DNA of 64,000 bases from Flavobacterium sp. CECT 9288. Lineage in GTDB: Bacteria; Bacteroidota; Bacteroidia; Flavobacteriales; Flavobacteriaceae. Within the stretch, counting starts at the first letter, position 1; each line of letters starts with the position of its first letter. The stretch spans positions 62,001 to 126,000 of the forward strand of contig NZ_OU957226.1 in assembly GCF_918731615.1 (NCBI RefSeq), in the 5' to 3' direction. Under the pieces are notes generated by a model. That model was not told the origin of the DNA, did not search any database, and saw only the letters and a list, made by a program, of their open reading frames with translations. The translations under genes and the position numbers were made by a program. Of this stretch, positions 43,831 to 51,940 are shown one piece after another.

Positions 43831-43861
43831 AAAAAAGTCTTTCGAAAGAAAGACTTTTTTG
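43831..43861 (+). terminator. Terminator after tRNA-Asp copy 2
   Basis: AGTCTTTC (43836-43843) pairs with GAAAGACT (43848-43855), with flanking A-run and T-run. Confidence 0.87.
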
Positions 43862-43912
43862 TTTGGTAAAATAAAATAGTTGCTATTATGTATTTAGTTT
43901 ACATGTCGTAAA

Positions 43913-44413
43913 TTAAAACAAAACTGCTTTGTATTGCCAAACAATCCAAATATAGAGTCCTAAAAAAACCATACATAGAACAAACTTCATGAAGCTAGAG
44001 GCCAGGAAGCCAATGAAAGAGCCAGTAGCGGCTTTTAGAGCTCTATTATGATCTTTAAAATCATAAATAAGTTCACCTATTAAAGCACCCAAGAAAGGGC
44101 CAATAAGAAATCCAAAAGGGATTGGTGCAAATATCCCAATTACAAGTCCAATATTGGTACCCCAAACACCGTAACTACTGCCGCCAAATTTTTTAGTTCC
44201 TTTGGCAGGAATAATGTAATCTAAAATAGAAATTACAATAGTAATGAGTAAGGTACTCCAAAGAATCCAGTGGTTCATGGGTACAGCATGTGTAAAATAA
44301 AGTAATGCAACCCCAAGCCAACTAATTGTAGGGCCTGGTAATACGGGTAAAAAACTCCCTATTATCCCGATAATGACACAACAAAATCCAAGGAGTAAAA
44401 GAAATAAATCCAT
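43913..44413 (-). CDS. DUF456 membrane protein
   Basis: This 166-residue protein has about five hydrophobic segments, several Gly-rich (GFLIGPFLGALIGELIY). The conserved early LPGP motif (FLPVLPGPTISWLGVALLYF, about 21-40) and the YGVWGTNIGLVIG segment fit DUF456, a family of small glycine-zipper-like membrane proteins of unknown function. It is divergent from the lipoprotein gene at 44465. Confidence 0.85.
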   Translation of the reverse strand: MDLFLLLLGFCCVIIGIIGSFLPVLPGPTISWLGVALLYFTHAVPMNHWILWSTLLITIVISILDYIIPAKGTKKFGGSSYGVWGTNIGLVIGIFAPIPFGFLIGPFLGALIGELIYDFKDHNRALKAATGSFIGFLASSFMKFVLCMVFLGLYIWIVWQYKAVLF

Positions 44414-44464
44414 AATTTATTTTTAGTATTTTTGTACAACATAAATATAACTCGAATTTTTCAA

Positions 44465-44851
44465 ATGAAAGCAATAAATAGTTTGTCACTTTTAGTGTTC
44501 TTAATGCTAATTATGAGTAGTTGTAATTCTATTTATGCTCAAAGTGGTTTTGATAATCAAAAAGATGTTCTAGTAAAAGATAGCATATACAATAAGAATA
44601 AAATGAAAGTTTTAAATTTTTCGATGAAAGATTTTGATGCGCTTTTTTTTGAATTTTTTGATAAAAAAGCAAGCCCAACTGTTTTAAATAAAGTGGAGTT
44701 TTATTCTTATACGATTCGAATTGCAATATTCTCTGAACGTCTTGCAGCTTTATACCCAGACCAGAAAGCAGTAGCTATAGAGAGTAGGAATAAATGGTTT
44801 GCTGAAAGTTATGAGGATTATTTGAAAATCAAAAATTCGCAAAAAAAATAG
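44465..44851 (+). CDS. Hypothetical lipoprotein
   Basis: The 128-residue product has a lipoprotein signal (MKAINSLSLLVFLMLIMSSCNS) with a lipobox ending at Cys20. This supports the ATG at 44465 over the in-frame one at 44432. The mature part is charged and probably helical, with no recognised domain. It is 43 nt upstream of another small lipoprotein gene. Confidence 0.65.
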   Translation: MKAINSLSLLVFLMLIMSSCNSIYAQSGFDNQKDVLVKDSIYNKNKMKVLNFSMKDFDALFFEFFDKKASPTVLNKVEFYSYTIRIAIFSERLAALYPDQKAVAIESRNKWFAESYEDYLKIKNSQKK

Positions 44852-44894
44852 TTGTAGTTTTATCCTTTAAAAAAAAATAGCAAATACACATATT

Positions 44895-45371
44895 TTGAAG
44901 CCATATTATCTTTTAATAGTTTTTCTTATTTTTCACTCATGTCAGTATTTTGAGACTCCTGTTCCTTCAGAGCAAGAGCTTTTAGAAAAGGAACTGAAAT
45001 CCATCAATTGGAAAGAGGTTGATGAGTATCCATCTGTGGTAGATTGTGAAAAAATAGAAGATAAAAAGCAGCGCCAAAAGTGTTTTTTTGAGGTTTTAAC
45101 TCAATTGATTCAAGAGAAATTGAGTGTAGATACGCTTTCAATTCTTTATCCTGAGCTGGATACAATTGAAGTTAAAGTTACTATTTTTCCAAATGCAACG
45201 ATGCAGTTTGAACCTCAATTTCCAAAAGATTCTATAGCGTATGACAAAATCAAAATTGACAGCATACTCAAAGTTCGTCTAGTTGATTTTCCAAAAATTA
45301 ATCCAGCCATAAAACGTGGTGTTCCAGTGAAAACACAATTTGTTCTTCCGGTGATTTTAAAAGTAGAGTAG
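44895..45371 (+). CDS. Hypothetical lipoprotein with TonB-like C-terminal stretch
   Basis: This 158-residue product starts with TTG (44895); no ATG occurs until far inside. The N-terminus KPYYLLIVFLIFHSC is a lipoprotein signal with Cys16. The C-terminal PAIKRGVPVKTQFVLPVILKV resembles the strand pattern of TonB or energy-transducer C-termini but is too short to prove membership. It is followed after 3 nt by a DUF4184 gene, so the two are probably co-transcribed. Confidence 0.6.
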   Translation: MKPYYLLIVFLIFHSCQYFETPVPSEQELLEKELKSINWKEVDEYPSVVDCEKIEDKKQRQKCFFEVLTQLIQEKLSVDTLSILYPELDTIEVKVTIFPNATMQFEPQFPKDSIAYDKIKIDSILKVRLVDFPKINPAIKRGVPVKTQFVLPVILKVE

Positions 45372-45374
45372 TTA

Positions 45375-46088
45375 ATGCCATTTACATTTTCTCACCCAGC
45401 CATACTTTTGCCTTTTTTAAAAAATAAAAAACTATCAGCTACCGCTTTGATAGTTGGCTCTATGTCTCCTGATTTTGAATATTTTTTCAGAATGAAAATA
45501 CAAAGCGAAATTAGTCATACTTTTTTAGGAATTTTTCTAATTGATTTTCCTCTTGGGTTTATAGTTATGTTTGTTTTTCATGAAATTATAAAACGTCCTT
45601 TCATTGAAAATTTGCCTCATTTTCTTCAAAATAGGGTAGAGGAATTAAGAAAATTCAATTGGTTGTTTTATTTCAAAAGTAATTTTTTTGTAGTTTTGAT
45701 ATCCTTTTTTTTAGGAGCGGTTACTCATATAGTATGGGATTCAATGACGCATTGGGATGGTTTTATAGTACAACAATTTTATTTTTTTAATCTAAAGTTT
45801 TTTTCAATTCCGTTTTATAAAATAGCTCAGCATTCAAGTTCCGTTATTGGTTTGTTGTGGATCTTGTTTTATATTTATAAACTTCCAGAAAAATATGAAA
45901 ACGGTAAAATAGTTAATTTTAATTATTGGTATTTGTCTATTTTTTTTACTGTAGTTTTTATTACTCTTAGATTTTATTTTGGAACACAATTGAATCAAAT
46001 AGGTAATGTTATTGTGACTATTATTTCTTCAATAATACTGGCTATTACTTTAACAGGTTTGATTTTTAGAAATAAAAAAATTATTTAG
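45375..46088 (+). CDS. DUF4184 membrane protein
   Basis: This 237-residue protein has about six membrane helices and the family start MPFTFSHPAILLPF, followed by SMSPDFEYFF and GAVTHIVWDSMTHWDG. The conserved His and Asp residues near membrane edges recall the zinc-phospholipase or metal-dependent membrane hydrolase YdjM type, but activity is not established. It overlaps the convergent glycosyltransferase gene by 8 nt. Confidence 0.85.
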   Translation: MPFTFSHPAILLPFLKNKKLSATALIVGSMSPDFEYFFRMKIQSEISHTFLGIFLIDFPLGFIVMFVFHEIIKRPFIENLPHFLQNRVEELRKFNWLFYFKSNFFVVLISFFLGAVTHIVWDSMTHWDGFIVQQFYFFNLKFFSIPFYKIAQHSSSVIGLLWILFYIYKLPEKYENGKIVNFNYWYLSIFFTVVFITLRFYFGTQLNQIGNVIVTIISSIILAITLTGLIFRNKKII

Positions 46089-47190
46089 TAAATTTTCTGC
46101 CTTTCCATTCGTAGTTTCCAAATAGGGAATATAAAGCCACGGTTGTGCTAAAAAAAGGATAAAATAAACTGCTTAAAATCAAATGATGCATTTTCCTTTT
46201 AGATAAAAAATGATTGGTTTTGTAGATCAAAACGGTATCAACAGTGAACTTGAAAGTAGATGCTAAAATGACATCTTGAAAAGTAGTTAAAACTAAGAAC
46301 CAAGATCCAAGAATCAACACCCAACTCAAATTCCCAGCAAAAACGATCAATCCCAATCCTTTTCCGAAACTACTTTGATAAGAACCCGTTTTAGAAGCCC
46401 AACGAACGCGTTGGTAGAACAAAGATTTCCAATCGTTCATTGGTTTTGTAATGATAATATTGTTTTTAGACTTTAGATAATGCACTTTTTCGGGTGATTT
46501 TGCAATTGCTTTTTGGAGTAAAAAGACATCGTCACCACTAGCAATTTTGTCATTTCCTTCAAAACCATTGAGGTCTTGGAAAAAGGATTTGGTATAGGCA
46601 AAGTTGGCGCCATTACACATAAATCCTTTGTTAATGCCAAAACTTCCAATGGTTGCGCCTTGTAAACTTGCCAAATCCAATTGCTGAAATTGATGTAGAA
46701 ATGAATTAGTACACGCATACGTGACCGCTCCTGCAATCATAGCTACATCATGAAGCTGAATGTAATTGTCTAAAGTTAATAACCAGTTTTCTGGGACTAT
46801 ACAATCGGCATCGGTGGTAATAACCCAATTGGAGTTCACAATTTGCATTGCAGTTACTATAGCATCTTTTTTAGGAGAATTAGAAACCCTAATATTCTTT
46901 ATTATTCGAACTTTGAGAACTGAATACTGGGGACTGAACACCTCTTCCGATTCATCGTCTACTAAAATCACCTCAAACAATTCCATTGGATAATTCAACT
47001 TCGACAAACTTTCTAATAAAATGGGTAAATTTTCGGCTTCATTCCGGAAAGGAACAATAATTGAGAATTTTGTTTTTGGCTTTAAGCCCAAGTAATTTAT
47101 TGTATTTACCTTTTTAAAACCATAAATTAACGCCAGTATTGCTAAGCAGTACAAAAGTATGATGAGGGAAACTATAATTGAAAACAGCAT
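46081..47190 (-). CDS. Family 2 glycosyltransferase, membrane-bound
   Basis: This 369-residue protein has an N-terminal helix, then a GT-A domain with IVPFRNEAENLP, VILVDDESEE, the DXD-like TTDADC, and a QRVRWASK motif typical of processive GT2 enzymes. C-terminal helices follow. It probably transfers a sugar to a lipid or polymer at the inner membrane. It starts 4 nt after the stop of the flippase-like gene at 47195, a likely two-gene operon. Confidence 0.88.
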   Translation of the reverse strand: MLFSIIVSLIILLYCLAILALIYGFKKVNTINYLGLKPKTKFSIIVPFRNEAENLPILLESLSKLNYPMELFEVILVDDESEEVFSPQYSVLKVRIIKNIRVSNSPKKDAIVTAMQIVNSNWVITTDADCIVPENWLLTLDNYIQLHDVAMIAGAVTYACTNSFLHQFQQLDLASLQGATIGSFGINKGFMCNGANFAYTKSFFQDLNGFEGNDKIASGDDVFLLQKAIAKSPEKVHYLKSKNNIIITKPMNDWKSLFYQRVRWASKTGSYQSSFGKGLGLIVFAGNLSWVLILGSWFLVLTTFQDVILASTFKFTVDTVLIYKTNHFLSKRKMHHLILSSLFYPFFSTTVALYSLFGNYEWKGRKFTK

Positions 47191-47194
47191 CTTT

Positions 47195-48157
47195 TTATTG
47201 TTTTTTAGTTTCTTTTATTATGGATTTACTATTAAAATTCAAAACATAATATGTACCAATTACAACAGGTAAAACTACATTTAAAAACCACATCAAAGTC
47301 GAAATAAAAATTACAATCCATTCGTTTACGCCTAGAATTCCAAAGAAATAAACCGCAACACTTCCTTTAACGGCAAAGTCTAAAAATTGAAAAGTGGGTA
47401 AGGATGACGCTAAAAAATAAACGGATGAAATTGTTGCAATCAGGGTGAAGTAAGGTAAATTTACATCAAAAGCTAAAAACAAAAAGTAATGTTGGTGCGA
47501 GAAAACCAGATAGCGACAAATACCCAATAAGATGTTTTTTTGATGTATGGGTTTTGGAATTTCATTAATTTTATGAATCAGTTTTTCGATTGAATATCCT
47601 TTGATAGTAATTTTTTTGACCGAAAATAAAATGATAAAAAGGAGTAAAACCATTCCAAAAATCAACGCAACTGTTTTTATTGTAATCACATGGTATTGTG
47701 CATTAAAATATAGCAACCCAAAAAGCCCAAAAATAACAGTCAGAATCATTTGAATTCCGTTGCAAATCAGGTTTAGGAATATGACTTTTTTAGTTTCTTT
47801 TTTTTCAAAAAACAGTGCTTTTCCGGCATATTCTCCCACTCCGTTTGGCGTAAAAAGACCAGCAGTTAGTGCGCCCAGAACTTGTTTTGTGGCTTCGCCT
47901 AAAGTTATTTTATGGATAAATGCTACTAGGTTTTGCCATTTCAATATTTCAAAAAATCGATTCAAAACACTTAGCAATAAAAGAAACGCAATTCCAGTAA
48001 TAGATTGGTTTTTTTGGAAAAGAACAATGAATTTTTGCCAATCTAATTTATCATTATGGGCTAGTTGATTGTAAATAAAATAAAACGCACCGGCCACAAT
48101 CAAAACTTTGATTAGAAGTACGAGGAATTGCTTAGTTTTGTGTGGAATTGAAATCAT
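47195..48157 (-). CDS. Lysylphosphatidylglycerol synthase TM-region (YbhN/UPF0104) family protein
   Basis: This 320-residue protein has about eight membrane helices and the family markers TPNGVGEYAGKALFF (about 103-117) and the later SSLPTFQFLDFAVKGSVAVYFF. The family includes the flippase half of MprF and uncharacterised relatives near glycosyltransferases. The adjacent GT2 gene suggests glycolipid synthesis or translocation. It lacks the MprF aminoacyl-transfer domain. Confidence 0.85.
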   Translation of the reverse strand: MISIPHKTKQFLVLLIKVLIVAGAFYFIYNQLAHNDKLDWQKFIVLFQKNQSITGIAFLLLLSVLNRFFEILKWQNLVAFIHKITLGEATKQVLGALTAGLFTPNGVGEYAGKALFFEKKETKKVIFLNLICNGIQMILTVIFGLFGLLYFNAQYHVITIKTVALIFGMVLLLFIILFSVKKITIKGYSIEKLIHKINEIPKPIHQKNILLGICRYLVFSHQHYFLFLAFDVNLPYFTLIATISSVYFLASSLPTFQFLDFAVKGSVAVYFFGILGVNEWIVIFISTLMWFLNVVLPVVIGTYYVLNFNSKSIIKETKKQ

Positions 48158-48189
48158 TTTGCAAAGTAAAGGAAAACTATTGTGAAAAA

Positions 48190-48296
48190 GCTATTTCACA
48201 GAGATTCACAAAGAATTCGCGAAGATTTACAAAAATAGTAGAAGCATGGTAGGCTTAGTGAACCTTTGTGGTTCATTAGAGCATCTTCGTGTAATA
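48190..48296. repeat. Dispersed CACAAAG-type repeat element A
   Basis: GCTTAGTGAACCTTTGTGGTT (48253-48273, one base over the core) and upstream CACAAAG and TTCGCG words form an imperfect inverted pattern. A matching element in the opposite sense lies at 50068-50141. It sits in the divergent spacer before ruvC. Confidence 0.5.
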
Positions 48297-48321
48297 ACAA
48301 AAAAGTATAAATTAAAAAGAA

Positions 48322-48876
48322 TTGGCAAACGAACGCATCATATTAGGAATTGACCCTGGAACCATGATCATGGGTTTTGGATTGATCAAAATTGTCAATA
48401 AAAAAATGCATTTTTTGCAGTTGAACGAATTGCAATTGTCTAAATACGACAATCATTATCAAAAACTTAAAATCATTTTTGAACGAACGATTGAGTTAAT
48501 CGATACTCACCATCCAGATGAAATTGCAATTGAAGCCCCTTTTTTTGGTAAAAACGTACAGTCGATGCTCAAGTTGGGTCGAGCCCAAGGTGTGGCCATG
48601 GCGGCGGGACTTTCTAGAGATATCCCTATTACGGAATACGAACCAAAGAAAATTAAAATGGCTATCACCGGAAACGGAAATGCCACAAAAGAGCAAGTAG
48701 CCAAAATGCTGCAACAACTTTTAGGACTGAAGGAATTGCCTAAAAATCTCGATAGTACGGATGGATTGGCAGCAGCAGTTTGTCATTTTTTCAATTCAGG
48801 AAAAGTGGTTGGTGCTAAAAGTTATACCGGTTGGGATGCTTTTGTGAAACAAAATGAGGAACGAGTGAAGAAATAG
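48322..48876 (+). CDS. ruvC: Crossover junction endodeoxyribonuclease RuvC
   Basis: RuvC resolves Holliday junctions with RuvAB. The 184-residue protein has the catalytic acidic residues in ILGIDPGT (Asp11), AIEAPFFGKN, and near DSTDGLAAAVCH. The start codon is TTG at 48322, because the next in-frame ATG lies after the catalytic Asp. The HemW gene follows 50 nt downstream. Confidence 0.95.
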   Translation: MANERIILGIDPGTMIMGFGLIKIVNKKMHFLQLNELQLSKYDNHYQKLKIIFERTIELIDTHHPDEIAIEAPFFGKNVQSMLKLGRAQGVAMAAGLSRDIPITEYEPKKIKMAITGNGNATKEQVAKMLQQLLGLKELPKNLDSTDGLAAAVCHFFNSGKVVGAKSYTGWDAFVKQNEERVKK

Positions 48877-48926
48877 TTTTCAGTCGCAGCAACTGTAAAC
48901 TGCGACTGTGACTGAATACTATAGAA

Positions 48927-50060
48927 ATGAGCGGAATCTACATACACATACCCTTTTGCAAGCAGGCTTGTCATTACTGTGATTTTCATTTTTCGACTTC
49001 TATGAAGAAGAAAGAGGAGATGGTTTTGGCTATTGCCAAAGAATTGCAAATGCGTAAAAGCGAGTTTGAAAAGGAACAAGTTGAGACTATTTATTTTGGC
49101 GGAGGAACGCCAAGTGTCTTAACTTCAGAAGAAATTAATTTTTTGATTGAGACGGTTTATAGTCATTATGTAGTAATTGAAAATCCCGAAATTACGCTCG
49201 AAGCCAATCCAGACGACTTGTCAGAGGAACGCATTATCGAATTATCAAAAAGTAAAATCAACCGTTTGAGTATCGGGATTCAGTCTTTTTTTGAGGAAGA
49301 TTTGCTTCTGATGAATCGAGCTCATAATTCTGCTGAAGCCAAAAAATGTTTGCAAGTAGCTACTCAATATTTTGATAACATCTCTCTTGATTTAATATAC
49401 GGAATTCCTGCCATGAGCAATGAGAAATGGGAGCAAAATATCGACACAGCCTTGAGTTTTGGAATCCCGCATATTTCCAGTTATGCCTTAACGGTAGAGC
49501 CAAAAACAGCTTTGAAAAAACTAATTCAAACCGGCGCTGTTGCTGCTCCAAAAGATGAAGTTGCCGAGGCGCATTTTATGATTTTGGTTACCAAGCTCGA
49601 GGCTAATAATTTTGTACATTATGAATTGTCAAATTTTGGCAAAGTCAATTATTTTTCTAAAAATAATTCGGCTTATTGGTTGGGTAAAAAATACATCGGA
49701 ATTGGTCCTTCGGCACATAGTTATGATGGTGTTACTCGTAGTTGGAACATAGCAAATAATGCCTTGTATTTAAAAGGTATTCAGCAGGATAAATTACCTA
49801 ATGAAATAGAAATTCTTTCGGTGTCAGATCGTTACAACGAATATGTTATGACGGGTTTGCGTACTATTTGGGGCGTTTCATTAACTAGAATTCAAACTGA
49901 ATTTGGAAGCGAATATCTAGAATATATGAATAAACAATCTAAGAAATTCCTTGATGATGATTTGGTTTTTATTGAAAACAACATCTTGAAGCCAACACCC
50001 AAAGGAAAGTTTTTGACAGATGGAATTGCATCAGACTTATTTTACTTAAATTTGGAATAG
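48927..50060 (+). CDS. hemW: Radical SAM heme chaperone HemW
   Basis: HemW binds heme and transfers it to acceptor proteins; it is related to coproporphyrinogen III dehydrogenase HemN. The 377-residue protein has the radical SAM cysteines 11, 15 and 18 (PFCKQACHYCDFHF), the FGGGTPS motif, and the C-terminal HemN-type domain. The short N-terminus and CxxxCxxC followed directly by DF indicate HemW, not HemN. Confidence 0.93.
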   Translation: MSGIYIHIPFCKQACHYCDFHFSTSMKKKEEMVLAIAKELQMRKSEFEKEQVETIYFGGGTPSVLTSEEINFLIETVYSHYVVIENPEITLEANPDDLSEERIIELSKSKINRLSIGIQSFFEEDLLLMNRAHNSAEAKKCLQVATQYFDNISLDLIYGIPAMSNEKWEQNIDTALSFGIPHISSYALTVEPKTALKKLIQTGAVAAPKDEVAEAHFMILVTKLEANNFVHYELSNFGKVNYFSKNNSAYWLGKKYIGIGPSAHSYDGVTRSWNIANNALYLKGIQQDKLPNEIEILSVSDRYNEYVMTGLRTIWGVSLTRIQTEFGSEYLEYMNKQSKKFLDDDLVFIENNILKPTPKGKFLTDGIASDLFYLNLE

Positions 50061-50067
50061 CAAATTA

Positions 50068-50141
50068 ACCACAAAGAAACAAAGAACGCACAAAGTTCAC
50101 TAAGCTTTTGTGTGCCTAGTGCCTTCTTTGTGAACTTAGTG
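50068..50141. repeat. Dispersed CACAAAG-type repeat element B
   Basis: CACAAAGTTCACTAAGC (50089-50105) and CTTTGTGAACTTAGTG (50126-50141) form an imperfect inverted repeat around the hemW-cyclase spacer. The words match element A at 48190-48296. Confidence 0.55.
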
Positions 50142-50152
50142 TTTAAAGAAAA

Positions 50153-50911
50153 ATGATAGCAACCATCAACAACAACATTAATATCGACCTATCAAAACCC
50201 ATTGATATTTCGATTCCATTAACCAATACTGATGAAAACCCAATTGCTTGGTATATTGAAAAACCAACAATTGAACCCGTTATTTTTGGGGATTGGATTG
50301 GGAAAGTATCTGAAGGGAAATCATCAACGAACTTTAATAATATTTTCTTTAATCCACACGGACACGGAACGCACACAGAGTGTTTGGGGCATATCACCCG
50401 AGACTTTTACAGCATCAATCAATGTTTGAAACAGTTTTTCTTTTTGGCCGAATTAATTTCGGTTCAACCGGAAATTATTGGTGATGATTTAGTGATTACC
50501 AAAAATCAAATTGAAAAAGCTTTGAATGGGAAATTCCCTGAAGCAATTGTTATTAGAACATTACCCAATTTAGAGAGCAAAAAGAATCTGAAATATTCGA
50601 ATACCAATCCGCCATATTTAGCTGAAGATGCCGCGCGTTTCATTCGCGAAAGCGGAATTAAACATTTGCTGATTGATTTACCGAGTGTGGACAAAGAACA
50701 CGATGATGGGAAATTAGTGGCACACAAAGCCTTTTGGAATGTAACCGATGTTCATAATCTCAATCCTGATGCACGATTAGATTGCACGATTACAGAGATG
50801 ATTTATGTGCCTGATGAAGTTCTTGACGGTAGCTATGTACTGAATTTACAGATTGCTTCTTTTGAGAATGACGCTAGTCCGAGTAAACCTGTTTTATACC
50901 TTATTCAATAG
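50153..50911 (+). CDS. Cyclase/kynurenine-formamidase-like metal hydrolase
   Basis: This 252-residue protein of the cyclase (KynB-like) family has the metal-binding motif PHGHGTHTE at about 69-76 with further His80, and the later LIDLPSVDKEHDDGKLVAHKAFW segment. Family members hydrolyse N-formylkynurenine or related amides. No tryptophan-degradation genes lie nearby, so the substrate is uncertain. It ends 2 nt before the MmcQ-like gene. Confidence 0.85.
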   Translation: MIATINNNINIDLSKPIDISIPLTNTDENPIAWYIEKPTIEPVIFGDWIGKVSEGKSSTNFNNIFFNPHGHGTHTECLGHITRDFYSINQCLKQFFFLAELISVQPEIIGDDLVITKNQIEKALNGKFPEAIVIRTLPNLESKKNLKYSNTNPPYLAEDAARFIRESGIKHLLIDLPSVDKEHDDGKLVAHKAFWNVTDVHNLNPDARLDCTITEMIYVPDEVLDGSYVLNLQIASFENDASPSKPVLYLIQ

Positions 50912-50913
50912 CT

Positions 50914-51276
50914 ATGAATTTAGAAACCTACTACGAATATTGCCTTTCAAAAAAAGGTGTGACAGAACATTTTCCTTTTGATCAAGATACTTTGGTTTTT
51001 AAAGTAGGCGGTAAAATGTTTGCGCTATCGTCTTTAAGCCAATGGGAAAAAGGCAATCCAGCTGTTAACTTAAAGTGTGATCCTGAGCGTGCTCTTGAAT
51101 TGCGTGCAGAATATGATGATATTCAGCCAGGTTTTCATATGAGTAAGATACATTGGAACACGATTGCTATAAATCAATCTGTTCCAGATGATATGATAAA
51201 AAACTTGATTCAGCATTCTTATGAATTAATTTGTAAAAGTTTGCCTAAAAAAGTTCGAGTAGAGCATAATTTATGA
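50914..51276 (+). CDS. MmcQ/YjbR-family protein
   Basis: This 120-residue protein matches the MmcQ/YjbR family, with HFPFDQDTLVFKVGGKMFAL, NLKCDPERALELRAEY, and the terminal MSKIHWNTI and LIQHSYELICKSLPKK. The fold resembles DNA-binding double-wing proteins, but the role is unknown. It is coupled to the cyclase gene by a 2-nt gap. Confidence 0.88.
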   Translation: MNLETYYEYCLSKKGVTEHFPFDQDTLVFKVGGKMFALSSLSQWEKGNPAVNLKCDPERALELRAEYDDIQPGFHMSKIHWNTIAINQSVPDDMIKNLIQHSYELICKSLPKKVRVEHNL

Positions 51277-51395
51277 CGACCACTTATCGACACTAAATGG
51301 GTTTTGGTCTATATCAAATTCAGTATTACCGATTGAGCCCAATTGCTAGGTATAACTTTAGTACTTTTAGTTTTTTAAAATAACAACTAAATACC

Positions 51396-51809
51396 ATGAC
51401 AAAGGCACTAAATATTTTGCTAATAGAAGACGATGAAATTGAAGTAATGAAGTTCAATAGAGTTTTGAGCAATTTAAAAACAACCCATAAAATTGTTGAA
51501 GCAAATAATGGTGAAGAAGCTATTACAATTTTAAAAGAAAAAGAAATGATTCCTGATATCATTGTTTTAGATCTAAATATGCCTAAGATTAATGGAATAG
51601 AGTTTTTAGGAATATTAAAGTCAGATGAATATTTAAAATACATTCCAGCCATTATATTGACCACATCAAGTAATAGGTCTGATTTGTTTGAGTGTTATAA
51701 AATAGGTATCGCAGGATATTTACTAAAACCCTTAAAATACGATGAGTATGTGGATAGGGTTACTAAGCTTGTTGAATATTGGAGTGCAAATGAGTTAATC
51801 ACAAATTAG
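51396..51809 (+). CDS. Single-domain response regulator (receiver only)
   Basis: This 137-residue CheY-like receiver has the acidic pocket EDD at 11-13, phosphoacceptor Asp59 (VLDLNMP), and the conserved Lys in LLKPLKY. There is no output domain. It is the type often paired with PAS-rich or phytochrome-like kinases (Rcp1-like). It lies 131 bp upstream of the HNOBA kinase gene, so it is a natural phosphate carrier between the kinases and the HPt protein at 57082. Confidence 0.92.
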   Translation: MTKALNILLIEDDEIEVMKFNRVLSNLKTTHKIVEANNGEEAITILKEKEMIPDIIVLDLNMPKINGIEFLGILKSDEYLKYIPAIILTTSSNRSDLFECYKIGIAGYLLKPLKYDEYVDRVTKLVEYWSANELITN

Positions 51810-51940
51810 GGATTATGTACGGTATCTTTAATAAACTCTCAGTGATTATGTGTTGTTTAAAAACATAAGTATTCATATCTTAACTTTAATCAATAAAAGA
51901 AAATAAATCTTATTAAAAATTCAAATTAATTGGTAGTTGC

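Noticed and set aside
44895..45371. Possible TonB or energy-transducer protein
   Set aside because: Only a short C-terminal strand pattern resembles TonB; the proline-rich linker and membrane anchor are missing, and a lipoprotein signal is present instead.
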